From NCBI GenBank assembly GCA_002372575.1, contig DFHC01000154.1, positions 2,683-11,260 on the forward strand: a stretch of DNA of 8,578 bases, given 5' to 3'. Position 1 is the stretch's first letter. Each line of letters opens with the position of its first letter. This document shows, in pieces, positions 1-6,478 of the stretch. The DNA comes from a bacterium UBA3734 (GTDB lineage Bacteria > Bacteroidota > Bacteroidia > Bacteroidales > Bacteroidaceae). Below the pieces are notes generated by a model, which saw nothing but the letters and a program-made list of their open reading frames with translations, was not told the origin of the DNA and did no database searches. Made by a program: the position numbers and the translations under genes.

Positions 1-1821
1 TTCCACATCAACTGGGGTTGGGGCGGAATGAGCGACGGCTATTTCAAGTTGTCAGCCTTGAATCCTAATGAGCAGGGCATCGGTGGAAGTAGCAGTCAAG
101 ATGGATACCATTTCGGTCAAGGTGCAGTCGTCGGCATTCAGAAAAATGGCGATACGGGCACCGTGTTAGACGTTGCGCAAAATAATTTCAGCCTCAGTCT
201 GCAAAGCATCACGCTCAGCAGCAACAGCGTTACTTTGGGTGAAACGGTCGATGTCACTTTCAGGGTTAAAAACAATGGCCCTGACGATTATAGTGGCGAC
301 CTTTGGGTTTATGCCAATGGACTGAGAACAGGAAAAACTTTCAATATCGCTGCGGGAGAGACAAAGGATTGTGTGATTTCCTACACACCGAGTGGATTTA
401 CAGGAACTGTTTATATCCAAGCATGGAAACCAACAGGAACTGGGTATTACACTCCACTTAGTAATACGTCGAAGACACTGACTATAAGCAGCGGAAGCAG
501 CGGAACAAACAATGTGACTTTGACCTTATCCAACGCTGTTGTTGAGAACACGACTCCACGCTCCGGTAGTACATATTATCTGTACGGTGATAAATTCAAT
601 GCCACAGTAAGAGTGAGTAACGAAACGGGAACCGACTACGATGGAACTTTCCTGTGGGTACTTATTCCTGCAGGTGAGAATGCTGTGGTAAATGACATTT
701 CGATGAAAGTCCCTGCCAATAGCCATGTGGATATTCCCATCTCTGTGAATAACTTGGACAGAAATAAGAATTATTACCAATTACAAACGAGTTATGTCAA
801 AAACGGCAGTTATTCATGGATATTCAACGGTAATTACTACCCCGCTGCAGTTATTATGACTTACTCTAAAGATGGCGAGAGCAACTTCACAATTCCTTCT
901 GGAACCAGTTATGATGCAGCCACGAATGCACCCGAGGCTGTGGCTATTGACGTAACTGGAACCAGCATCACCTCAATTACCCCAAACAGTCTTGCCAACA
1001 CGGTCTATATCTATAGCGGAACGAAACCGAACGGTTTGGACGGAAAAAATGTTGTCAAAAATAGTAATGGTAACTACACCGCCGAAACCATCACCCTGAC
1101 GGACAACAACGGCTTCTATTCGCCTGTTGATTTTACGGCAGCCAAGGTCGAGTTCAACTACGACTTCACTGTTGCTGCCGATGGTACCAACGGCTGGAAT
1201 ACGCTCGTGCTTCCCTTCAAGGCAGGAAAAGTCACGGCTGATGATGCCGAAATAGACTGGTTCCGCAGCAGCACTGACAAGGGTAAGAACTTCTGGCTGA
1301 AGTCCTTCGCCAGCGATGAAAGCACACAGGTTTATTTCGACTTTGTCGAAGAAATACAGGCCAATACTCCCTACATTGTGGCTTTCCCGGGCAACAGATG
1401 GGGCCGCAAATGGGATATGAGCAACAAAACCATCAAGTTCATCGGCGAGAATGTCGAGGTGAGCAGAGGAGGAGCCATTACTTCCACCACTGGCAGCTAT
1501 TATCGCTTCGTGGGCAACACCGTGCAGGACAACACCGCCAACATCTATAGCCTCAACAAAGATGGCAACCTGTTCGTGCTGAACGCATCGGCTGGCAGTG
1601 CGCCTTTCCGTGCCTTCTTCAAGCCTGGAATCTTCGATGCCAGTGTCACTTCGCTCAGCTTGGGAAGCGTCACGGGTGGTACAACCTCGATTGGCGATCT
1701 GCCTTCAATCATCGACTTCGAGTCCGACGTATGGTACTCGATTGACGGTCGTCGCCTAAGCGGCAAACCCACGCAGAAGGGAGTCTATATCATGAACGGT
1801 AAGAAAACAATCATCAAGTAG
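1..1821 (+). CDS. C10-family cysteine protease (streptopain/interpain-like), 5' end missing
   Basis: The reading frame is open from base 1 and encodes the last 606 residues of a secreted cysteine protease. The first ~50 residues (FHINWGWGG, then DGYFKLSALNP, then GAVVGIQ) match the end of the C10 catalytic domain of SpeB and interpain A. The Asn and Trp residues of NWGWGG lie near the catalytic His in that family. The catalytic Cys and His must lie upstream of the window. Next come two Ig/CARDB-like beta domains (about residues 63-163 and 171-295), then a beta-rich region of unknown fold (about 380-500). The final 29 residues begin WYSIDGRRLSGKPTQKGVY and resemble type IX secretion/sorting tails of Prevotella, which suggests secretion or surface attachment; this is inferred. 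GC content is visibly lower than in the genes at 2127-6229. It is followed after 11 nt by a small gene, probably co-transcribed. The family call is firm; substrate and activity cannot be judged. Confidence 0.93.
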   Translation, partial: FHINWGWGGMSDGYFKLSALNPNEQGIGGSSSQDGYHFGQGAVVGIQKNGDTGTVLDVAQNNFSLSLQSITLSSNSVTLGETVDVTFRVKNNGPDDYSGDLWVYANGLRTGKTFNIAAGETKDCVISYTPSGFTGTVYIQAWKPTGTGYYTPLSNTSKTLTISSGSSGTNNVTLTLSNAVVENTTPRSGSTYYLYGDKFNATVRVSNETGTDYDGTFLWVLIPAGENAVVNDISMKVPANSHVDIPISVNNLDRNKNYYQLQTSYVKNGSYSWIFNGNYYPAAVIMTYSKDGESNFTIPSGTSYDAATNAPEAVAIDVTGTSITSITPNSLANTVYIYSGTKPNGLDGKNVVKNSNGNYTAETITLTDNNGFYSPVDFTAAKVEFNYDFTVAADGTNGWNTLVLPFKAGKVTADDAEIDWFRSSTDKGKNFWLKSFASDESTQVYFDFVEEIQANTPYIVAFPGNRWGRKWDMSNKTIKFIGENVEVSRGGAITSTTGSYYRFVGNTVQDNTANIYSLNKDGNLFVLNASAGSAPFRAFFKPGIFDASVTSLSLGSVTGGTTSIGDLPSIIDFESDVWYSIDGRRLSGKPTQKGVYIMNGKKTIIK

Positions 1822-1825
1822 GAGG
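1820..1825 (+). promoter_or_regulatory. Shine-Dalgarno AGGAGG overlapping the protease stop codon
   Basis: AGGAGG begins inside the TAG stop of the protease gene and lies 7 nt before the ATG at 1833. This is ideal spacing for a classical ribosome binding site. Bacteroidetes genes usually lack strong Shine-Dalgarno sequences, so this one stands out. It supports both the start at 1833 and translation of the small gene from the protease mRNA. Confidence 0.7.
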
Positions 1826-1832
1826 CACGTAT

Positions 1833-2048
1833 ATGAAAACAATAAAATATCAATATAATCAACCACTTACTAAAATCCTTCAGATAGGAGACTGTGAAGA
1901 ATTTCTGATGGAAAGCGGTCCTGGTGCCAACGACCAGACCGACCCGACGAAAAGTGGCAACCCTGCAAAAGAGTTTGCGGGCGACGGGGAGTTCGAAAGC
2001 CTGAACTACCAGGAATACGGCAGCATCTGGGACGACGACGAATTGTAA
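1833..2048 (+). CDS. Small acidic protein (71 aa), unknown function, downstream of the C10 protease
   Basis: I do not recognise a named family. The N-terminal third is basic to neutral (MKTIKYQYNQPLTKI). The middle is rich in Gly, Pro, Asn and Asp (SGPGANDQTDPTKSG). The end is acidic and aromatic, with EFESLNYQEYGSIWDDDEL as its last residues. By my count there are 15 Asp/Glu and 5 Lys, with one Cys at residue 21. There is no signal peptide or membrane segment. The gene starts 11 nt after the protease stop, has a strong Shine-Dalgarno sequence, and is followed by a terminator, so it appears to be a real gene co-transcribed with the protease. Its layout recalls short Bacteroidales peptides with a Lys/Tyr/Pro-rich head and an acidic tail. 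A role as inhibitor, chaperone or substrate of the protease is only a guess; known C10 inhibitors (Spi, Bfi) look different. Confidence 0.75.
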   Translation: MKTIKYQYNQPLTKILQIGDCEEFLMESGPGANDQTDPTKSGNPAKEFAGDGEFESLNYQEYGSIWDDDEL

Positions 2049-2067
2049 TTGTCCCGAATAATAACGT

Positions 2068-2110
2068 AAAAAAAGTGGCAGCACTACGACGTAGATACTG
2101 TCACTTTTCT
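2068..2110. terminator. Bidirectional rho-independent terminator between convergent genes
   Basis: AAAAGTGGCAG (2071-2081) pairs with CTGTCACTTTT (2098-2108) over 11 bp with one G-U. Inside the loop, CTAC (2084-2087) pairs with GTAG (2091-2094) around GAC, giving a nested two-step hairpin. Plus-strand transcripts end in TTTTCT and minus-strand transcripts in seven T, so the element can stop both the protease operon and the YitT-family gene. Confidence 0.85.
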
Positions 2111-2126
2111 AATTCTTGGAAACAAT

Positions 2127-3032
2127 TTACTTAATCGGCTTCGGCGCACGGTGCTTCACCTTGAAGCGGTCGAAGCCCTCGCCATAGACACCGATGACGG
2201 CGCTCTGCGAAACGAAGGCCGAGGGGTCGATGTCGTTGATGACTTGGAAAATGCGACTGCTCTCGCGCCGTTTGGCCAGCACGAAGAGCATTTTCTGCTC
2301 CTTGCCGCTGTAGAAGCCGTGGGCGTCGATGGTGGTGACGCCTCGGCGCGGCTCTTTATTGATGCGCTCGCCAATCTCCTTGTAGTGCTCGGAAATGATG
2401 AAGAACTGCACCGAACGACGCATGCTGTTCACCACTTGGTCGATGCAGAAAGCCGTGACGTAGAGCACCACGTAGCCATAGATGACGCGCTCCCAGTCGC
2501 GCAAGACGAAGTAGGAGCAGGAAATGATGACGACGTCGAGCAGCATGATGATGCGCCCGAGCGAGATGTCGCGATACTTGTTGATGATGGCCGCCACGAT
2601 GTCGGTGCCGCCTGTGGAACCGCGGAAAGCAAGGCCAATTCCTACGCCCGAGCCGCAGAACACTGCGCCGATGATGGCAGCCATAAACGGCTGGTCGGAA
2701 AGCAGGTGCATGGCAGCCACCTTGTCGCGAATCAGCGAGAGCGAAATCGTCAGCACGGTCACCGCATAAATCGTTTTCACACAAAATTTCCAGCCCAGTG
2801 TCACCAGCGCAATCACCAGCAGGCCGGCGTTGATGACGAAATAGCTCACCTGCGCCGGAATGTGCAGCGGGCTCCACTCCAAAATGGATGAAATACCAGC
2901 CAGTCCGCCCGTCGTAATCGTGTTGGGCAGCAGGAAGGCCGACCATCCGAGACAGTAGGAAAGCATCGCAACGGTAACCATCGCATAATCGCGCACTTCG
3001 TTCCAAATTTTCGTTTTTACAGCGTTTGTCAT
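2127..3032 (-). CDS. YitT-family integral membrane protein (YitT core plus DUF2179)
   Basis: The 301-residue protein has the full YitT layout. It has about six hydrophobic segments between residues 15 and 200, with conserved glycine motifs TTGGLAGIS (around 40-48) and FRGSTGGTDI (around 137-146). A soluble C-terminal DUF2179 domain follows (about 208-288, containing GVTTIDAHGFYSG and AVIGVYGEGF). The family sits in the inner membrane; its transported substrate or role is not established, so I give no function. The start at 3032 (MTNAV) is chosen because a -7 box lies just upstream at 3057-3064. A longer in-frame start at 3128 would place that promoter inside the coding region and translate an AT-rich repeat (residues such as LILHFSFFILNFF). 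It is divergent from the pseudouridine synthase gene and convergent with the protease operon. Confidence 0.92.
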   Translation of the reverse strand: MTNAVKTKIWNEVRDYAMVTVAMLSYCLGWSAFLLPNTITTGGLAGISSILEWSPLHIPAQVSYFVINAGLLVIALVTLGWKFCVKTIYAVTVLTISLSLIRDKVAAMHLLSDQPFMAAIIGAVFCGSGVGIGLAFRGSTGGTDIVAAIINKYRDISLGRIIMLLDVVIISCSYFVLRDWERVIYGYVVLYVTAFCIDQVVNSMRRSVQFFIISEHYKEIGERINKEPRRGVTTIDAHGFYSGKEQKMLFVLAKRRESSRIFQVINDIDPSAFVSQSAVIGVYGEGFDRFKVKHRAPKPIK

Positions 3033-3056
3033 ATCAGTTTTCGTAAAATTTGGCTG

Positions 3057-3064
3057 CAAAGGTA
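3057..3064 (-). promoter_or_regulatory. Bacteroidetes -7 box for the YitT-family gene
   Basis: On the minus strand this reads TACCTTTG, an exact TAnnTTTG match. It predicts a start of transcription a short distance downstream and a leader of roughly 20 nt before the ATG at 3032. No convincing -33 TTTG is seen at the usual spacing; the upstream DNA is the T-rich complement of the repeat at 3069-3110. Confidence 0.65.
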
Positions 3065-3068
3065 CAAA

Positions 3069-3110
3069 AAAATTAAGAATGAAGAATGAAAAATGAAGAA
3101 TTAAAGAAGA
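3069..3110. repeat. AT-rich GAAGAATGAA-type simple repeat between divergent promoters
   Basis: AATGAAGAAT occurs exactly twice (3078-3087 and 3092-3101) with related AATTAAGAAT (3071-3080) and TTAAAGAAGAATT around it. All purines are on the plus strand. I recall similar stretches from many Bacteroidales intergenic regions. It lies between the -7 boxes of two divergent genes and causes false N-terminal extensions in both reading frames. Confidence 0.6.
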
Positions 3111-3116
3111 ATTTTG

Positions 3117-3124
3117 TAATTTTG
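3117..3124 (+). promoter_or_regulatory. Bacteroidetes -7 box for the pseudouridine synthase gene
   Basis: TAATTTTG matches TAnnTTTG exactly and ends 18 nt before the ATG at 3143, giving a very short leader. It lies downstream of the alternative start at 3086, which argues against that start. A -33 element is not obvious. Confidence 0.55.
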
Positions 3125-3142
3125 CCACAAAAAATATCGACC

Positions 3143-4777
3143 ATGAACGATTGGAAAAACAGCATGATTCATCCGATGACGCAGGGCGACATGGAGGTTC
3201 CCACGCAGCTGAACGACCTGTTCAGCTACGAGCCGCACGCGCTCTGCCTAACTGCTCGCGACGAGGCAATGCCCTCCATCAACGAGCTGATTCTGGACGA
3301 GAAGGAAGGAAAAATGTTTGGCGTGCTCGTCGTGGAGAAAGACGGGCAGCTGGGCTATCTGGCGGCCTATTCGGGGCAGATTCGCGGGCGCAGCGACTGG
3401 CCGGGCTTCGTGCCAGCCGTGTACGACTACCTGCAGCCCGACGGCTATTTCAAGCTCCACGAGGCGGAAATTACTGCCCTGAACCGCGACATCGAGGCGC
3501 GCCAAAACGACAAGGAACGCCTGGAAACCGCGAGCATGCTGGCCGACCTGAAGCGCGAGTATGTGGAGGTAGCCACGGAGTTGAACTACCAGAATATGAA
3601 GGCGAAAATCCGCCGCCACGAACTGCGGGCTGCTGGTCCGCTCACGCAAGAGCAGGAAGATGAACTGATTCGCGAAAGCCAGTTTATGAAAGCCGAGACG
3701 CGCCGCACGAAAAAAGACTTTACCGACCGCATCGACGAATTACAAGCACGGATGGAAGCCTTCGACGAGCCGATTCGTACGCTGAAAGCCGAACGGCGAA
3801 AGCTCTCCGACGCGCTGCAACGCTGGCTTTTCGAGCGTTTCGAGATTCTCAACAGCGAGGGCGAAACAAAAAATCTGATTGATATTTTCAAGGACACGTC
3901 GTTAGGTCGTCCGCCATCGGGCGCAGGCGAGTGTTGCGAGCCGAAACTACTGCACTACGCCTACAAAAACGGCCTGCGACCCGTGCAGATGGCGATGTTT
4001 TGGGTGGGTGCGTCACCGAGTTTGGAGATTCGCCACCACGGCCGGTTCTATCCCGCCTGTCGGGGCAAGTGTCTGCCCATTTTGCGCTGGATGTTGCCGG
4101 AAAAAACACCCGTTTCCACTGCATCTGCCGAAAACAAGTTCGACGTGGAACTGCCCATCGTCTATGAAGACGAGGCCATCGCCGTCGTCAGCAAGCCGTT
4201 CGGATTGCTCAGCGTGCCGGGCGTTTCAGACTATTATTCCGTGTGGAGCATCATGCGCGAGCGCTATCCCGACAGCGATTCGCCGCTGACCGCCCATCGC
4301 CTCGACCAGCCCACGAGCGGCGTGATGCTCATCGGAAAAACGAAGGATGCCTGCGTGAATCTGCAAAACCAGTTTGCCGAGCGAACGATTCAGAAGCGAT
4401 ATATCGCGCTCTTGGAGCGACCCGTGTCAGCCTTTGCCGAGAAAAAGGGCGTCATCGACCTGCCGCTCTACTCCAATCCGTTGAACCGACCGTATCAGAG
4501 CGTGGATTTCGAGAACGGAAAGAAGGCCGTCACCGAGTATGAAATCATCGGCGAAACCGACGGCCACGCCCGCGTCGCGCTCTATCCGAAGACGGGTCGA
4601 ACGCATCAGCTGCGCGTGCACTGTGCCCACATAAAAGGCTTGAACAACCCCGTTTTGGGCGACAACCTCTACGGAAACATGCCGTCGCGCCGCCTTTTCC
4701 TACACGCCGAGAGAATCCGTTTCCGCCACCCCGTCACGGGCGAGGAAATGACATTCAGCGTAGAGCCGGAATTTTGA
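3143..4777 (+). CDS. RluA-family pseudouridine synthase with long coiled-coil N-terminal extension
   Basis: The C-terminal part (about residues 330-544) is an RluA-type catalytic domain that isomerises uridine to pseudouridine in rRNA or tRNA. It carries SKPFGLLSVPG (350-360), the catalytic motif HRLDQPTSG with Asp388, and GRTHQLR (485-491). The N-terminal part is not catalytic. It has a globular piece (about 20-105), a charged coiled coil (about 107-240), and a segment GECCEPKLLHYAYKNGL (starting at 262) leading to YPACRGKC. This segment places Cys264, Cys265, Cys306 and Cys310 as possible metal ligands. Related long RluA proteins of about 550 residues occur in Bacteroidetes and some gamma-proteobacteria, so this is a known architecture rather than a chance fusion. 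The RNA target cannot be assigned. The start at 3143 (MNDWKNS) is preferred because the promoter at 3117-3124 lies downstream of the other candidate ATG at 3086. Confidence 0.92.
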   Translation: MNDWKNSMIHPMTQGDMEVPTQLNDLFSYEPHALCLTARDEAMPSINELILDEKEGKMFGVLVVEKDGQLGYLAAYSGQIRGRSDWPGFVPAVYDYLQPDGYFKLHEAEITALNRDIEARQNDKERLETASMLADLKREYVEVATELNYQNMKAKIRRHELRAAGPLTQEQEDELIRESQFMKAETRRTKKDFTDRIDELQARMEAFDEPIRTLKAERRKLSDALQRWLFERFEILNSEGETKNLIDIFKDTSLGRPPSGAGECCEPKLLHYAYKNGLRPVQMAMFWVGASPSLEIRHHGRFYPACRGKCLPILRWMLPEKTPVSTASAENKFDVELPIVYEDEAIAVVSKPFGLLSVPGVSDYYSVWSIMRERYPDSDSPLTAHRLDQPTSGVMLIGKTKDACVNLQNQFAERTIQKRYIALLERPVSAFAEKKGVIDLPLYSNPLNRPYQSVDFENGKKAVTEYEIIGETDGHARVALYPKTGRTHQLRVHCAHIKGLNNPVLGDNLYGNMPSRRLFLHAERIRFRHPVTGEEMTFSVEPEF

Positions 4778-4865
4778 AGGGTTAAGGGGTTAAAAGTTAA
4801 GGGGCTAAGGGGTTATTTTCACCCTTTCACTCTTTAACTCTTTAACCCTTTAACTTTTTAACCTC
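4778..4865. repeat. GGGTTAA-type inverted repeat between convergent genes, probable bidirectional terminator
   Basis: A purine-rich arm of GGGTTAAGGGGTTAAAAG-like units (4779-4815) is followed by a pyrimidine-rich arm with CTTTAACTC, TTTAACCC and TTTAAC units (4820-4863). The arms are imperfectly complementary and can fold into a long hairpin around TTATTTTC. The element starts just after the pseudouridine synthase stop and runs into the last codons and stop of tnaA on the other strand. I know such repeats as common intergenic elements in Bacteroidales. A terminator role is inferred from position and folding. Confidence 0.65.
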
Positions 4866-6229
4866 CTCAGTTGCACCGTGAAATGCCGCATCAGCGGGGC
4901 TTCCCACTCGATGGCCACGCCGCGCGTGATTTCGTGGCGACGGTCATAGACGTTTTTCAAGGCTGCCGCAATCACGTTCATGTGGTTGTCGGTATAGACG
5001 CGTCGCGCGATGCACAGGCGCAGCAAGTCCAATCCGCCGAAGCGATTCTCACGCGTCACGGGGTCGCGGTCGGCCAGGATGTAGCCGATTTCGCAGCCTC
5101 GGATGCCCGCCTCAAGGTAGAGCTCGCAGGTGAGCGTCTGCGCGGGAAACTCCTCTTTCGGCACGTTGCAGAGTACCTTGTCAGCATCGATGAACAGCGC
5201 ATGGCCGCCCACGGGACGCTGGTAGGGAATGCCGTATTCGTCGAGCTTCGAGGCGAGGTATTGCACTTGTCGGATGCGCGTTTCGAGCATCGGGAACTCG
5301 GTGTTTTCGTCGAGGCCCACCGCCAGCGCGTTCAGGTCGCGTCCGTTCATGCCGCCGTAGGTAATAAAACCCTCGAAGGGAATGCAGAACTGCTTTGCGC
5401 CCTCGTACCATTCCTTGTTGTTCGTGGCGATGAAACCGCCCATGTTCACGAGTCCGTCTTTCTTGGCCGACATCGTCATCGCATCCACGTAGGAATACAT
5501 CTCGCGCGTAATCTCCTTGATGGTTTTCTGGGCATATCCCTCTTCGCGCGTCTTGATGAAATAGGCATTTTCGGCAAATCGGGCCGAGTCCATTACCACG
5601 GGCACGCCGTGTTTGTGGCAGAGCGCACAGGTTTCGCGGATGTTCTGCATCGAAACGGGCTGTCCGCCAACGGTGTTGTTCGTCACCGTGAGCACCATAA
5701 ACGGCACGTTTCCCTTGTTTTCCACGAGTACTTTTTCGAGTTTTTCCAGCGATACGTTGCCCTTGAACGGCAGTTCCAGCTGCGTGTCGCGAGCCTCGTC
5801 GATGGTCACGTCGATGGCCTTCGCCTTGCGGAACTCAATGTGGCCCTTCGTCGTGTCGAAATGGGCGTTGCCCGGAACAACGTTGCCCTCCTTCACCAGA
5901 TAAGAGAAGAGCACGTTCTCGGCAGCGCGACCCTGATGGGTGGGAATGACATATTGGAGGCCAAACAGCCGTTGCACCACTTCCTCGAACTTGAAGAACG
6001 ACGACGCGCCGGCATAGCTTTCGTCGCCGAGCATCATGGCCGACCACTGGCGGTCGCTCATGGCGCCCGTTCCCGAGTCGGTCAGGCAGTCGATATACAC
6101 CTGGTCGGCTTTCAGCATAAACACGTTGTAATGGGCTTCGCGGAGCCATTGTTCCCGCTCTTCGCGCGTACTTTTTCGAAGCGGTTCCACCATCTTGATT
6201 TTCCACGCTTCAGCAAATGGTAATTCCAT
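4850..6229 (-). CDS. tnaA: Tryptophanase (L-tryptophan indole-lyase, PLP-dependent)
   Basis: This cytoplasmic enzyme splits L-tryptophan into indole, pyruvate and ammonia. The 459-residue protein aligns from memory with Bacteroides tryptophanases along its whole length, starting MELPFAEAWKIKMVEPLRKS. The PLP lysine is the second Lys of SAKKDGLVNMGG, Lys257. THQGRAAENVLFSYL and DSARFAENAYFIK are other family blocks. Two residues separate it from the near-identical fold of tyrosine phenol-lyase. Ile381 in CEIG stands where the phenol-lyase has Arg381, and His449 in MRHFTVQL stands where it has Phe448; both are tryptophanase-like. The start at 6229 gives the normal family length. A longer frame to 6571 would add 114 residues of non-homologous sequence and include the promoter. 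No tryptophan permease gene is adjacent. The last residues (LKS) and the TAA stop lie in the 4778-4865 repeat. Confidence 0.95.
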   Translation of the reverse strand: MELPFAEAWKIKMVEPLRKSTREEREQWLREAHYNVFMLKADQVYIDCLTDSGTGAMSDRQWSAMMLGDESYAGASSFFKFEEVVQRLFGLQYVIPTHQGRAAENVLFSYLVKEGNVVPGNAHFDTTKGHIEFRKAKAIDVTIDEARDTQLELPFKGNVSLEKLEKVLVENKGNVPFMVLTVTNNTVGGQPVSMQNIRETCALCHKHGVPVVMDSARFAENAYFIKTREEGYAQKTIKEITREMYSYVDAMTMSAKKDGLVNMGGFIATNNKEWYEGAKQFCIPFEGFITYGGMNGRDLNALAVGLDENTEFPMLETRIRQVQYLASKLDEYGIPYQRPVGGHALFIDADKVLCNVPKEEFPAQTLTCELYLEAGIRGCEIGYILADRDPVTRENRFGGLDLLRLCIARRVYTDNHMNVIAAALKNVYDRRHEITRGVAIEWEAPLMRHFTVQLRRLKS

Positions 6230-6270
6230 AAAGTTAGGTTTAATAGTTTTTAGTTTTTGTTTTTCGACCG

Positions 6271-6278
6271 CAAAGTTA
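6271..6278 (-). promoter_or_regulatory. Bacteroidetes -7 box for tnaA
   Basis: On the minus strand this reads TAACTTTG, an exact TAnnTTTG match, giving a leader of about 35-40 nt before the ATG at 6229. That leader is A-rich and has no room for a TnaC-like tryptophan-sensing leader peptide as found in E. coli, so control must differ from the E. coli attenuation scheme. Confidence 0.65.
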
Positions 6279-6325
6279 CAAAAAAAAATCAGAAAGAAGA
6301 ATGTAATTAAAAAAACTTTTCTCTC

Positions 6326-6349
6326 AAAATGTGTGGTTTGCGACATTTT
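6326..6349. promoter_or_regulatory. Inverted repeat upstream of the lipoprotein promoter, possible operator
   Basis: AAAATGT (6326-6332) and ACATTTT (6343-6349) are perfect 7-bp inverted arms separated by 10 nt. They end 3 nt before the -7 box at 6353-6360. The placement would suit a dimeric regulator, but AT-rich arms of this length can arise by chance. Confidence 0.3.
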
Positions 6350-6352
6350 TAC

Positions 6353-6360
6353 TACCTTTG
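6353..6360 (+). promoter_or_regulatory. Candidate distal -7 box for the lipoprotein gene
   Basis: TACCTTTG is an exact TAnnTTTG match. It would give a leader of about 110 nt to the ATG at 6479. A TTTG at 6337-6340 is only 12 nt upstream, too close for a standard -33 element. Confidence 0.5.
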
Positions 6361-6418
6361 CAGCAAATAAGCTATACGATAAAAAGAGTGAAACATCATA
6401 CGCTGACGTTTTCATGCG

Positions 6419-6426
6419 TATTTTTG
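6419..6426 (+). promoter_or_regulatory. Candidate proximal -7 box for the lipoprotein gene
   Basis: TATTTTTG also matches TAnnTTTG and would give a leader of about 45 nt. It overlaps the right arm of an inverted repeat, ATACGC (6398-6403) and GCGTAT (6416-6421), which could be a repressor site. The sequence alone does not show whether this or the box at 6353 is used. Confidence 0.35.
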
Positions 6427-6478
6427 CATCGGAAATAGTTCCAAAACAACCTAATAAAATACAAAAAAGAATTACGTC

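Noticed and set aside
2151..2891. Plus-strand open frame (246 codons) antisense to the YitT-family gene
   Set aside because: It is rich in His, Asp and Ala with no motif, and the opposite strand encodes a full YitT/DUF2179 protein with its own promoter.
4778..4865. CRISPR or tandem-repeat array from the recurring TTAA-containing units
   Set aside because: The units are irregular and only a few bases long, without spacers, and the two halves are complementary. It is a hairpin-type intergenic repeat.
4871..6223. Long plus-strand open frame (450 codons) antisense to tnaA
   Set aside because: Its product is a His/Val/Arg-rich mix without recognisable motifs, and tnaA on the other strand is conserved over the whole length. 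It is a by-product of high-GC codon use.
4850..6229. Tyrosine phenol-lyase instead of tryptophanase
   Set aside because: The residues at the two discriminating positions are Ile381 and His449, as in tryptophanase, not Arg and Phe as in tyrosine phenol-lyase.
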